Assembly: GCA_030682615.1 (NCBI GenBank)
Contig: JAUXNY010000035.1
Location: 1 to 48,427 of the forward strand
Reading direction: 5' to 3'
Origin: Candidatus Aquicultor sp.
Lineage (GTDB): Bacteria > Actinomycetota > Aquicultoria > Aquicultorales > Aquicultoraceae
DNA length: 48,427 nt
Positions 34,425 to 42,839 of this stretch are shown here, in pieces. Positions within the stretch are counted from its first letter, which is position 1; each line of letters starts with the position of its first letter. A program made the translations under genes and the position numbers. The notes below the pieces were generated by a model that was not told the origin of the DNA, did no database searches, and was given only the letters and a program-made list of their open reading frames with translations.

Positions 34425-35372
34425 ATGCTTTTTTCAAAACAATTTAAAATATTAGCCCTGCTCGGTTTGTTGCTCGGTCTCTTTGGCTTTATAGCGGGAT
34501 GTTCCGGCTCCAAGAGCCCTAAAGAGCAGGTCGAACAAGTCAAACAGACTAACGCTAAGGCGGAGAAAGAAGAGGTAAAGGTATTGCGCGTCGGCCTGAT
34601 CCCCGCCGAGGATTCTGAAGAAATGGTCAAAAAGTTTAAGCCCGCCACGGAGTACCTGGCGAAAAAATTGAACGTCAAAGTAGAGCCCTATGTGGCCACC
34701 GATTACTCTGGGGTTATCGAGGCCATGCGTTCCGGCAAAATCGATGTCGCTTTCTTTGGGCCTTTTTCATATGTTCTGGCCGTGGATAAAGCCGGCGCCG
34801 AAGCTTTTGCCGTGGGCGTCGGGAGCGATGGTAAATCCACCTATCAGAGCATGATTATCACGCGTAAAGACAGCGGGATAAAAACCCTTGAGGATATTAA
34901 GGGTAGGGACTTTGCTTTTGTCGACCCCGCTTCTACATCCGGCAATCTAATCCCCCGCGCCATGTTCAAAAAGGCCGGAATCGACCCGGAAAAAGACTTT
35001 AAAAGCGTTTCCTACACTGGTGGTCATGATGCTTCCGCGTTGGCGGTAAAGAACAAAAAAGTAGCCGTCGCAGCCGTCAACGATATTACCTACGAGAAAA
35101 TGGTTAAGGAGGGCCTGATCAAACCTGAAGAAAACGCAATTATCGCCAAGTCCGACCCGATACCGGGTTCGCCCATCAGCTTTAGAGGTGATCTTTCAGA
35201 CGATTTAAAAGAAAAGATCAAGAAGGCTTTTCTTGACATGCATAATGAGGCGCCGGAAGCGCTTGGCGGTTATGGCGAGATCGTTCGTTATGATGAGGCC
35301 GGGGACGGCGACTACGACGTCATCAGAGAAGTCGCCAAGATACTTAACCTGGACTTAAAAAAGATGAAATAA
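34425..35372 (+). CDS. phnD: Phosphonate-binding lipoprotein PhnD
   Basis: A 315-residue substrate-binding protein of the phosphonate importer PhnCDE. The signal peptide ends in LFGFIAGCSGS (lipid Cys), followed by a charged linker rich in Glu/Lys. The mature part shows LRVGLIPAEDSEEMVKKFKP, VEPYVATDYSGVIEAMRSGK, DVAFFGPFSYVLA, DFAFVDPASTSGNLIPRAMF and GGHDASALAVKNKKV, all typical of PhnD. ATG 34425 follows GGAGGA. It is 100 bp after phnF, and phnC follows. It catches alkylphosphonates outside the membrane. Confidence 0.93.
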   Translation: MLFSKQFKILALLGLLLGLFGFIAGCSGSKSPKEQVEQVKQTNAKAEKEEVKVLRVGLIPAEDSEEMVKKFKPATEYLAKKLNVKVEPYVATDYSGVIEAMRSGKIDVAFFGPFSYVLAVDKAGAEAFAVGVGSDGKSTYQSMIITRKDSGIKTLEDIKGRDFAFVDPASTSGNLIPRAMFKKAGIDPEKDFKSVSYTGGHDASALAVKNKKVAVAAVNDITYEKMVKEGLIKPEENAIIAKSDPIPGSPISFRGDLSDDLKEKIKKAFLDMHNEAPEALGGYGEIVRYDEAGDGDYDVIREVAKILNLDLKKMK

Positions 35373-35428
35373 GATAACCGGGGCATGGCTTGCCATGCCC
35401 CCCTTTAAATCTATGGGGGAGTAGTTCC

Positions 35429-36217
35429 ATGATTAAAATTCAGCAGGTAAGCAAAAGCTTCGGCGGCAAGGTAAAGGCCCTGCAAAATGTTGATTTACAT
35501 ATCGGGGAGGGGGAATTCGTTGCCTTGCTTGGTCCAAGCGGCGCCGGTAAATCCACCCTTCTGCGCTGCATCAACGGCCTGGTGCGCCCATGCCGGGGAA
35601 CCGTTGAAGTTGACGGGATTAGCGTCCACAGTTCGAAGATGGCTCTCAGGAAGGTTCGAAGTCAAACCGGCATGATCTTTCAGCAGTTCAATTTAGTGAA
35701 GCGATTAAAGGTTATCGATAACGTTTTATGCGGTCGCCTTGCCTACAGCAACATCTTTACCAGTAGTATTAAGATGTTTCCCAGAAGCGACGTTGAATTT
35801 GCCCTTTACTGCCTGGAGAGGGTTGGCCTGGCGGATAAGGCCTACCAGCGGGCGGATCAGCTTAGCGGCGGCCAGCAGCAGAGGGTCGGCATAGCAAGGG
35901 CCCTGGTGCAAACGCCGAAAATCATTTTGGCCGACGAGCCGGTGGCGAGCCTCGACCCGAGGTCATCCCTTAACGTGATGAACATATTGAAAAAGATCAA
36001 CCAGGAGGACGGCATAACGATCGTCGTCAGCCTGCACGACCTCGATCTGGCCCGGCAGTTCGCAGATCGGATGGTCGGGATAAAAGACGGTACCGTTGTG
36101 GTTGACAAAGGGGCGAAAGACCTCAGCCGGCAGGAAATCGAAGAGATTTATCGCGTGGGCAAAAGCGATGGATATAGCGCCGACTTTTTAGGGAAGGTGG
36201 AACTGGTTCATGCCTGA
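35429..36217 (+). CDS. phnC: Phosphonate ABC transporter ATPase PhnC
   Basis: A 262-residue ATPase of PhnCDE. Visible: IQQVSKSFGGKVKALQNVDL, Walker A GPSGAGKST, Q-loop FQQFNLVKRLKVIDNVLCG, signature [15 protein letters not shown], Walker B IILADEPVASLDP and H-loop VSLHDLDLA. ATG 35429 follows GGGGGAG; the frame is open to 35390 but begins the conserved region only here. It overlaps phnE by 8 bp. Confidence 0.92.
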   Translation: MIKIQQVSKSFGGKVKALQNVDLHIGEGEFVALLGPSGAGKSTLLRCINGLVRPCRGTVEVDGISVHSSKMALRKVRSQTGMIFQQFNLVKRLKVIDNVLCGRLAYSNIFTSSIKMFPRSDVEFALYCLERVGLADKAYQRADQLSGGQQQRVGIARALVQTPKIILADEPVASLDPRSSLNVMNILKKINQEDGITIVVSLHDLDLARQFADRMVGIKDGTVVVDKGAKDLSRQEIEEIYRVGKSDGYSADFLGKVELVHA

Positions 36218-37022
36218 TACCAGTGTTCGAGCGCTGGAAGGAGCAGACCGACCCGGGTGGAAATTAAGCGCTCTTCTAAAGAAGGGAATGCTGGGGGCGT
36301 TGGTAATCTTCATCTATATCTGGAGCGCCTACGGTACGAATTTGAGTGTTTCGGAGCTTGTCCGAGGATATCCTTTTATGGCGGATTTTCTCAATCGCAT
36401 GATGCCTCCCAGCACCGCCAATTTAAGCGGCCTGGTGGCGCCGACCATTGAGACCATCCAGATTGCCATCTGGGGGACCACCCTTGCGGTAGTTCTAAGT
36501 TTACCCCTGGGATTGTTGGCGGCGCAAAATATCACTCCCCACCCGGCCGTGTACTACGTAACGCGGTGGGTGCTCAACGCTTTGAGGGCCGTAAACGACC
36601 TGATTTTTGCCTTGATTTTTGTGGCGGCGGTAGGTTTAGGTCCCTTCCCGGGAGTTCTCGCCCTGGGCGTTCATTCGGCGGGAATGCTTGGCAAGTTTTA
36701 TGCCGAGGCCATTGAGAATGTGGATAAAGGGACCATCGAGGCTCTGGAAGCCACGGGGGCGCACAAGTTGCAGATTATCAGGTACGCCATTATACCACAG
36801 ATCGTTCCCGAATTTGTTACATATAATGTCTACCGTTTTGAGCACAACCTTCGCCAGGCAACGGTGCTTGGCATGGTGGGTGCAGGCGGTTTGGGTTTCG
36901 AGTTGATTACAAGTATGCGGTTGTTTAAGTATCAGGATGCGGCCACCATTTTGCTGGTCATCCTGCTTGTTGTCACCGGAATCGACCACATTTCCAACAA
37001 AATCAGGGCCAGATTGATTTAG
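36210..37022 (+). CDS. phnE: Phosphonate ABC transporter permease PhnE
   Basis: A 270-residue membrane permease of PhnCDE with about six TM helices. Typical sequences: TIETIQIAIWGTTLAVVLSLPL near the start, RAVNDLIFALIFVAAVGLGPFPGV, and the coupling loop with EAIENVDKGTIEALEATGAH and GMVGAGGLGFEL. There is a single PhnE, so it probably acts as a homodimer. It ends 5 bp before phnG. Confidence 0.92.
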   Translation: MPDTSVRALEGADRPGWKLSALLKKGMLGALVIFIYIWSAYGTNLSVSELVRGYPFMADFLNRMMPPSTANLSGLVAPTIETIQIAIWGTTLAVVLSLPLGLLAAQNITPHPAVYYVTRWVLNALRAVNDLIFALIFVAAVGLGPFPGVLALGVHSAGMLGKFYAEAIENVDKGTIEALEATGAHKLQIIRYAIIPQIVPEFVTYNVYRFEHNLRQATVLGMVGAGGLGFELITSMRLFKYQDAATILLVILLVVTGIDHISNKIRARLI

Positions 37023-37027
37023 GGAGG

Positions 37028-37465
37028 ATGAAGGCTTTGAATAGTGCAACTCTTAGCCGGGTACTGGCTGAAGGTGATGGCGATTTTTTGCAAGAGGTGG
37101 CGGAGAAAGTTCTGGATATAGCTGAGGTTAAAGTAATTAAACAGCCCGCAACGGGTTTGGTGATGATGCGGGCGAGGGATTCGGTAGAGGGCATTATTTT
37201 TAATGTTGGCGAGGTGTTGGTCACCGAATGTGAAGTCGAGTTGGATGGAGCGCGGGGGTGGGGCTATATGCTGGGCGACGAGCCCGCAAAAGCCCTGGCG
37301 GTGGCGGTTATCGATGCCGCTATCAACGCCGGCCACCGGTTTAAGGATGAAATGTTGCGGCTCCTGGGCGAGCAGCGAGAGGAACTTGAGCGGAAGCGCC
37401 GGGTCGAATTCGCGATGATGGATAGAACCAGGGTCAAATTTGAAACCATGGAGGCGATCAAATGA
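37028..37465 (+). CDS. phnG: C-P lyase subunit PhnG
   Basis: A 145-residue subunit of the PhnGHIJ core complex. With PhnI, PhnG and PhnH couple phosphonate to the 1' position of ATP ribose, releasing adenine. Family features: VIKQPATGLVMMRARDSVEG, FNVGEVLVTECEVEL, GWGYMLGDEPAKALAVAVID and the closing ERKRRVEFAMMDRTRVKFETM. ATG 37028 follows AGGGAGG. It overlaps phnH by 4 bp, suggesting coupled translation. Confidence 0.92.
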   Translation: MKALNSATLSRVLAEGDGDFLQEVAEKVLDIAEVKVIKQPATGLVMMRARDSVEGIIFNVGEVLVTECEVELDGARGWGYMLGDEPAKALAVAVIDAAINAGHRFKDEMLRLLGEQREELERKRRVEFAMMDRTRVKFETMEAIK

Positions 37466-38082
37466 ATTTATCGGTGCGGGGAGATTTTGACCCCGTCTTC
37501 GACGCACAAAAGATTTTCAGGCTTATCCTGGATTGCATGGCACGACCGGGCAAAATCAACTATTTGCTTGGGATACATGTATTCGCTGAAAAAGAAGACA
37601 ACTCTTTTTACCTGATCGCCCGGACATTACTTGATAACGAGATCTATTTTGTCTGTTTAGACGATGAAACAGATAGTCTGACCAGGGAGATATCTCTCAG
37701 CACCGGGGCGATTCAGGCTGTGGTGGAGCAGGCCGATTTTATCTTTTGCGATGGAAGAAAAGAGCAGGCCGATCTGTACCTCGCCAAGCCGGGCACGCCG
37801 GATTCTCCCGATCAGGGGGCCACGGTTATCATGTATGTTGACGGGTTGCTGATAGAAAAACCCGATGTTGGCGAAGGATACGCCACGATTGGATTGAGCG
37901 GGCCCGGAATCGACGGCAAGAAAGAGATTTGGATTGCGGGGATTCATCATGACAATTTGCACTGGCTGGCTTTGCAGAACCGGGACTACCCGCTTGGAAC
38001 AGACACCATTCTGGTCGATCTCGAGGGCGGAATAATGTGTATCCCAAGAAGCAGCAGTGTGACCTGGGAGGTTAACAGATAA
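37462..38082 (+). CDS. phnH: C-P lyase subunit PhnH
   Basis: A 206-residue PhnH, the non-catalytic PLP-transferase-fold subunit of the C-P lyase core complex. The beginning (DFDPVFDAQKIFRLILDCMARPGKI in part) and GATVIMYVDGLL, LSGPGIDGKKEIWIAG and CIPRSSSVTWEV near the end are family features. It overlaps phnG by 4 bp and phnI by 1 bp. Confidence 0.9.
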   Translation: MNLSVRGDFDPVFDAQKIFRLILDCMARPGKINYLLGIHVFAEKEDNSFYLIARTLLDNEIYFVCLDDETDSLTREISLSTGAIQAVVEQADFIFCDGRKEQADLYLAKPGTPDSPDQGATVIMYVDGLLIEKPDVGEGYATIGLSGPGIDGKKEIWIAGIHHDNLHWLALQNRDYPLGTDTILVDLEGGIMCIPRSSSVTWEVNR

Positions 38083-39191
38083 TGGGGTATGTTGCGGTTA
38101 AGGGTGGCGTAGAGGCCATCGAAAATGCTGAAGAATTGCTAAAGTATTTCCGCCTGAAGGGCGGATCTAAACCGATCGAAGTAAAGCAAATTCAAGACCA
38201 ACTGCGCCTTGCAGTCGATAAGGTAATGGGGGAAGGGTCTCTTTATGCTCCATATTACGCGGCTTTGGCCCTTAAGCAGGCCGAAGGAGATACCATAGAG
38301 GCGTCGTTCATTTTAAGAGCATATCGATCGACCGTACCCAGAAACCATTACTCCTTACCTGTTGATACCACGGAAATGCATATTATAAGGCGAATTTCAG
38401 CCGCTTTTAAAGATATACCCGGGGGTCAGGTTTTGGGGCCGACCCGGGATTATACGCAGAGACTGCTCGATTTCGAGCTGGCAGAGGAGGACGAAGAGCG
38501 AGCCGCTTGTTTTTTGGCCGGTTTCCTGGAGGGTCTGGAAACCGGCGCCCCTGAAGGGCCGGTTACGTTTTCAAAAGTAATAGATTTGTTAAGAGAAGAG
38601 GGTTTAGTCGAAGAATTCCAGGCAAAACAGCAGGATAAAACTGGTGGTCGCGAGGACAGCGTTATGGATATAACAAGGGAGACGACAACCTTTCCCTGTC
38701 CCCGCGAAGGGCGACTGCAGGCCATGGCAAGAGGAGAAATCGGAGGGATGCTCGCTATCGCCTACAGCAGTATGCGGGGCTACGGCGACATACATCCGAC
38801 GTTGGGCGAGCTGAGGGTGGGTTATGTCCCGCTAAAGATACCCCATCCCCGTGGGACCGGCGAACTCTATTTAGGCCGGGTGTTGGTTACAGAAGCCGAA
38901 GTCATCGCCCGTTTTGCGGATGAAGACGGAACCCCGAAATTCACGGTGGGGTACGGTCTGTGTTTTGGCCATAACGAGCTTAAGGCCGTCTCCATGGCTA
39001 TTTTGGACCGAACCATGTCTGCCGTGGAACCTCAGATGCCCGCCGAAGACCAGGAATTTGTGCTCTCCCACATAGATGGGATCGAATCATCGGGTTTTGC
39101 GGCCCACTGGAAGCTGCCCCATTATGTAACCTTCCAGTCGGATTTGGACCGCTTGAGGTCGACCCAGAAGAGAAAGGGAGAAAAAAATTGA
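38082..39191 (+). CDS. phnI: C-P lyase subunit PhnI (nucleosidase)
   Basis: A 369-residue PhnI, the subunit that displaces adenine from ATP by methylphosphonate to give ribose 1-methylphosphonate 5-triphosphate. Features: GYVAVKGGVEAIENAEELL, DQLRLAVDKVMGEGSLYAP, PGGQVLGPTRDYTQRLLDFE, SMRGYGDIHPTLGELRVGY and ESSGFAAHWKLPHYVTFQSD. Length is normal. The stop overlaps the TTG start of phnJ (TTGA). Confidence 0.93.
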   Translation: MGYVAVKGGVEAIENAEELLKYFRLKGGSKPIEVKQIQDQLRLAVDKVMGEGSLYAPYYAALALKQAEGDTIEASFILRAYRSTVPRNHYSLPVDTTEMHIIRRISAAFKDIPGGQVLGPTRDYTQRLLDFELAEEDEERAACFLAGFLEGLETGAPEGPVTFSKVIDLLREEGLVEEFQAKQQDKTGGREDSVMDITRETTTFPCPREGRLQAMARGEIGGMLAIAYSSMRGYGDIHPTLGELRVGYVPLKIPHPRGTGELYLGRVLVTEAEVIARFADEDGTPKFTVGYGLCFGHNELKAVSMAILDRTMSAVEPQMPAEDQEFVLSHIDGIESSGFAAHWKLPHYVTFQSDLDRLRSTQKRKGEKN

Positions 39192-40084
39192 TCAAACAAA
39201 TCGTTGATAGTAGGAAAGATAAGGGATATAATTTCGCCTTTATCGATGAGCAGGCCAAGCGCGAAATTCGTCGCAAAACTTTAAAGGCCGTTGCCATCCC
39301 CGGCTACCAGGTTCCGTTTGGGTCCAGGGAACTTCCTATCGCCCGAGGATGGGGAACGGGGGGCCTGCAGATAACCCTGTCTCTCCTGGGCCCGGATGAC
39401 GTGCTTAAGGTTATTGACCAGGGCTGCGACGGCAGCGTTAACGCCGTAAATTTAAGAAACCTGGTGGTTGAGACCACGAAAATAGCCACCACCCTGGACA
39501 CCGAAGAGGCAACAATTATTCAAACCAGGCACCGGATACCGGAGGAGAAAATGACCGGCGGGCAGATTCTGGTTTTGCAAGTACCCTACCCCGAGGCCCT
39601 GCGAATTGTAGAGCCCAGCGAGGCCAAAACGAGGGTAATGCATGCGGAAATGGACTACAGCAAGCTGTGGGTTTATCTATATGAAGATATAGTGCGCTGG
39701 GGTGGAATAACCATCGGCGCCCGCTATCCGGCCATGGTCAACAAACGCTATATTATGGACCCGTCGCCTATTCCTCGCTGGGATGTCCCTAAGCTGCATA
39801 TGGCCGATACCCTTTATCTTTTTGGGGCCGGGCGGGAAAAGCGCATCTACGCCATCCCTCCCCATACCGAGGTTATACCTTTAGAGTTTGAGGACCACAA
39901 GTTTCGGGTTGAAGACTTTAGCGGGTTATCCTGCGGCCGGTGCGGTAGCACCAGTTCATTCCTGGACGAAATTTTTGACGATTCTTCAGGACAGAAGACT
40001 TATCTATGCTCGGATACGAACTATTGCGATAGGCGTTTAACCGGGCTTGCGCAACGTAAGGGGAATGCGAGAAATGATCGATAA
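39188..40084 (+). CDS. phnJ: Carbon-phosphorus lyase PhnJ
   Basis: A 298-residue iron-sulfur enzyme that breaks the C-P bond with a radical started from S-adenosylmethionine, yielding an alkane (methane from methylphosphonate) and ribose 1,2-cyclic phosphate 5-phosphate. The four key cysteines are present near the C-terminus: SCGRCGSTSS (CxxC) and YLCSDTNYCDRR (C-x5-C), the last being the presumed radical Cys. Other features: FAFIDEQAKREIRRKTLKAV, GWGTGGLQITLSL, EMDYSKLWVYLYEDIVR. TTG start, preceded by AAAGGGAG. It overlaps phnI by 4 bp. Confidence 0.95.
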   Translation: MIKQIVDSRKDKGYNFAFIDEQAKREIRRKTLKAVAIPGYQVPFGSRELPIARGWGTGGLQITLSLLGPDDVLKVIDQGCDGSVNAVNLRNLVVETTKIATTLDTEEATIIQTRHRIPEEKMTGGQILVLQVPYPEALRIVEPSEAKTRVMHAEMDYSKLWVYLYEDIVRWGGITIGARYPAMVNKRYIMDPSPIPRWDVPKLHMADTLYLFGAGREKRIYAIPPHTEVIPLEFEDHKFRVEDFSGLSCGRCGSTSSFLDEIFDDSSGQKTYLCSDTNYCDRRLTGLAQRKGNARNDR

Positions 40085-40922
40085 CAGCACTGAAATAGCT
40101 CTTAGCCTACAGGGTATCTCAAAGATCTACGGGCCGTCTTGTCCGGCCTGCATCCAAAAAACCGGACCCGAGATGGGCACCAACATATGTCCCGAGTGCG
40201 GCTCTATAGTGGCCTGCGCGGATATTTCTCTGGACCTGCACGCCGGAGAGATTTTGGGCATTGTGGGCGAAAGCGGATCCGGTAAAAGCACGTTGGTCAA
40301 GTGCCTGTATTTTGATCTGGAGCCAACTTATGGCGAGGCCTACTTATCTTACTACGGCAACGGCCGGCTAAATATTTTTAGCGAAACGTCCCAAAAGAAA
40401 CGGTATATCAGAAATCATATCATGGGAATAGTCTATCAAAATCCCCATATGGGGTTGCGCATGAATTTTTCTTGCGGCGGAAATGTGGCCGAAAAGCTGT
40501 TGACGGCCGATTGCTACCATCTGGGTAAAATTCGACATAGGGCTTCAGAGTTGCTTACGAAGACGGAAGTCCCCGTTGCGAGGATGGATGACCTGCCGAG
40601 AAACTTTAGCGGCGGGATGCAGCAAAGGGTTCAAATCGCGAAGGCTATGGCCAATAATCCCCCGATTTTACTATTGGATGAGGTAACTACCGGCCTGGAT
40701 GTTTCCGTACAGGCAAAAGTTCTCGACCTCATTAAATCGCTACAGTGGGAACTTGGCATCTCTATGCTGGTTGTCTCCCACGATCTGGGGGTTGTTCGTC
40801 TGTTAACGAATCGTACTGCGGTAATGAAGAATGGGCGTATTGTTGAGATCGGATTAACGGACCAGATTCTCGAGGATCCCCAGCATGTCTATACCCAGTT
40901 GCTGATTAATTCATTGCTTTAA
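40074..40922 (+). CDS. phnK: C-P lyase ABC protein PhnK, with Cys-rich insert
   Basis: A 282-residue ABC protein that binds the PhnGHIJ core. Walker A GESGSGKST, VYQNPHMGLRMNFSCGGNVAEK, signature FSGGMQQRVQIAKAM, Walker B ILLLDEVTTGLDV and H-loop VVSHDLG are complete. Between the first strand and Walker A there is a Zn-ribbon-like insert: CPACIQKTG, then CPECGSIVAC. Such an insert occurs in some Gram-positive PhnK proteins and is absent from E. coli PhnK. ATG 40074 is preferred: AAGGGG lies about 9 bp before it. It overlaps phnJ by 11 bp. Confidence 0.9.
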   Translation: MIDNSTEIALSLQGISKIYGPSCPACIQKTGPEMGTNICPECGSIVACADISLDLHAGEILGIVGESGSGKSTLVKCLYFDLEPTYGEAYLSYYGNGRLNIFSETSQKKRYIRNHIMGIVYQNPHMGLRMNFSCGGNVAEKLLTADCYHLGKIRHRASELLTKTEVPVARMDDLPRNFSGGMQQRVQIAKAMANNPPILLLDEVTTGLDVSVQAKVLDLIKSLQWELGISMLVVSHDLGVVRLLTNRTAVMKNGRIVEIGLTDQILEDPQHVYTQLLINSLL

Positions 40923-40934
40923 AGGTGGTTTGTT

Positions 40935-41645
40935 GTGAACGATATTTTAGCCGTTGAAAATCTTAGCAAAATCTTTATGATGCATATCCTGAACGGTAAG
41001 GTAATCCGCGGGTGCGAGGATATCTCCTTTACTTTGCCCGAAGGTGAATCCATCGGTATTTTAGGTCCAAGCGGTACGGGAAAATCGTCGATTCTAAAAT
41101 GCATATACCGCACCTACATTCCTACCGAAGGCCGCATCGTCTACCATTCGCTTCAATTTGGAACCGTTGACCTGGCTTCGGCGCCCGAGAATATAATCTT
41201 GGCCCTGCGAAATACTGAAATTGGTTACGTCTCGCAATTTCTTAAAATCATGCCCCGGGTTTCGGCGCTGGACGTAGTGGCCGAGGGCCTTATAAAGAGG
41301 GGGACGGAGAAGCAAGAGGCACGTTATCGGGCGCGGGAGCATTTAACCAGGCTGCAGATTTCCCCTGATTTATGGGATGCTTACCCATCCACTTTTAGCG
41401 GCGGCGAACAACAGCGCATTAACATCGCCAGGGCCGCAATCGTTAAGCCAAGGTTAATGCTTCTGGATGAACCCACAGCATCTCTGGATGGGCGGACCAG
41501 GGAAGCGGTTATCGACTTATTGCTGGAGTTAAAGCGGGAAGGGACCAGTATTATAGGGATCTTTCACGATTTAGATACAATGTTCCAGCTGGTAGATAAG
41601 ACGTACGACATGTCTGTTTTTGATTCTTACAAGGCCGAGGTGTAG
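40935..41645 (+). CDS. phnL: C-P lyase ABC protein PhnL
   Basis: A 236-residue second ABC protein of the C-P lyase system, starting at GTG 40935 after AAAGGTGG. Walker A GPSGTGKSS, SQFLKIMPRVSALDVVAE, signature FSGGEQQRINIARAA, Walker B LMLLDEPTASLD and H-loop IIGIFHDLD are intact. Family features include IRGCEDISFTLPEGESIGIL. PhnK and PhnL bind the core complex together and are not transporters. It ends 3 bp before phnM. Confidence 0.92.
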   Translation: MNDILAVENLSKIFMMHILNGKVIRGCEDISFTLPEGESIGILGPSGTGKSSILKCIYRTYIPTEGRIVYHSLQFGTVDLASAPENIILALRNTEIGYVSQFLKIMPRVSALDVVAEGLIKRGTEKQEARYRAREHLTRLQISPDLWDAYPSTFSGGEQQRINIARAAIVKPRLMLLDEPTASLDGRTREAVIDLLLELKREGTSIIGIFHDLDTMFQLVDKTYDMSVFDSYKAEV

Positions 41646-41648
41646 CGT

Positions 41649-42839
41649 ATGGAGCAGAATGTGTTGATTAAAAATGGGCGGGCGGTCTTGCCCGACCGGG
41701 TAATGAATAATTGCGATATTATGATCGCCGATGGTAGTATTATCAGTCTGAGCGCCGGCAGTAGCATCAAGGTTGCCACCAGGACTAAAGTTATCGACGC
41801 CGGCGGAAGGTATGTTTTTCCGGGCTTCATCGACCTGCACTGCGATGCCATTGAGAAAGAGATCGAACCGCGCCCGAACGCCTTTTTCCCCATAGAGATT
41901 TCCCTTAGCGAACTGGAGAAAAAGCTGGCCGGACAAGGCGTGACCACAGTGTTTCATTCCATATCTTTTGCGGAAGGAGAGCTGGGTCTCAGGTCTAACG
42001 ACATGGCCGCCAAAATTATAGAGAAAATACAAAGTATCACGGCACGCCGTTCCTTGATTCGTAACAGAATCCATATCCGGTTTGAAATCACGGATGTTTT
42101 TGCTAGTGACTTTATTGTTTCCTTGATCCACAGGGGTATTGTGGATTTGCTTTCTTTTATGGATCACACCCCCGGTCGGGGCCAGTTTCAAAGAGCTGAG
42201 GATTACCGGGCGTACTTAGCAAAAACCTATCGGATGAGCTGCGGTGTTATTGACGAAATTGTAGTCAGGAAAGAGCAGGCGTCCGGTGGACTTGACGCCA
42301 TCGTTGGCTTGTTAGCTGAAGAAGCAGTTGCACACGGAGTGACACTTGCTTCTCACGATGATGATTCGGCGGGTAGGGTTCAGGATATGTTGGACTTGGG
42401 GGTAAAGATTAGCGAGTTTCCGGTTAATCTTGAAGCGGCAGCCAAGGCCCATGATGTCGGCATGTGGATATGTGTGGGTGCGCCTAATGTGGTGCGGGGA
42501 GAGTCTCAATCCAACAACTTGCGCGCAATCGATGCAATAAAGCGAAATATTGCGCAGATACTGTGCTCGGATTATTATCCATCTGCACTTCTACATGCCG
42601 TTTTTAAATTGACCGTCGAAGGATTCTCCCTTCCGGAAGCGGTAGCAATGGCTTCTCTTAATCCGGCGAAAGCTATCGGCATAGATGATGTTCTTGGCTC
42701 GATAGAGGTTGGGAAGAAGGCCGATCTGATCATAGTCGACCATCAGGATGAGCTTCCGGTGATCTTAACTACCCTGGTGGAGGGCTATCCTGTGTATCAA
42801 ATAGATTATCGAGGGGAGCATATAAATGCTAACGGTTAA
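41649..42839 (+). CDS. phnM: Ribose 1-methylphosphonate 5-triphosphate diphosphatase PhnM
   Basis: A 396-residue amidohydrolase-fold enzyme removing pyrophosphate from the PhnI product, before PhnJ acts. Metal-binding motifs: PGFIDLHCDAIEKEIEPRP (HxD), TVFHSISFAEGE, FMDHTPGRGQF, LASHDDDSAGRVQ and CSDYYPSALLHAV, all typical of PhnM. It overlaps the next gene by 14 bp, so that gene belongs to the operon. Confidence 0.93.
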   Translation: MEQNVLIKNGRAVLPDRVMNNCDIMIADGSIISLSAGSSIKVATRTKVIDAGGRYVFPGFIDLHCDAIEKEIEPRPNAFFPIEISLSELEKKLAGQGVTTVFHSISFAEGELGLRSNDMAAKIIEKIQSITARRSLIRNRIHIRFEITDVFASDFIVSLIHRGIVDLLSFMDHTPGRGQFQRAEDYRAYLAKTYRMSCGVIDEIVVRKEQASGGLDAIVGLLAEEAVAHGVTLASHDDDSAGRVQDMLDLGVKISEFPVNLEAAAKAHDVGMWICVGAPNVVRGESQSNNLRAIDAIKRNIAQILCSDYYPSALLHAVFKLTVEGFSLPEAVAMASLNPAKAIGIDDVLGSIEVGKKADLIIVDHQDELPVILTTLVEGYPVYQIDYRGEHINANG

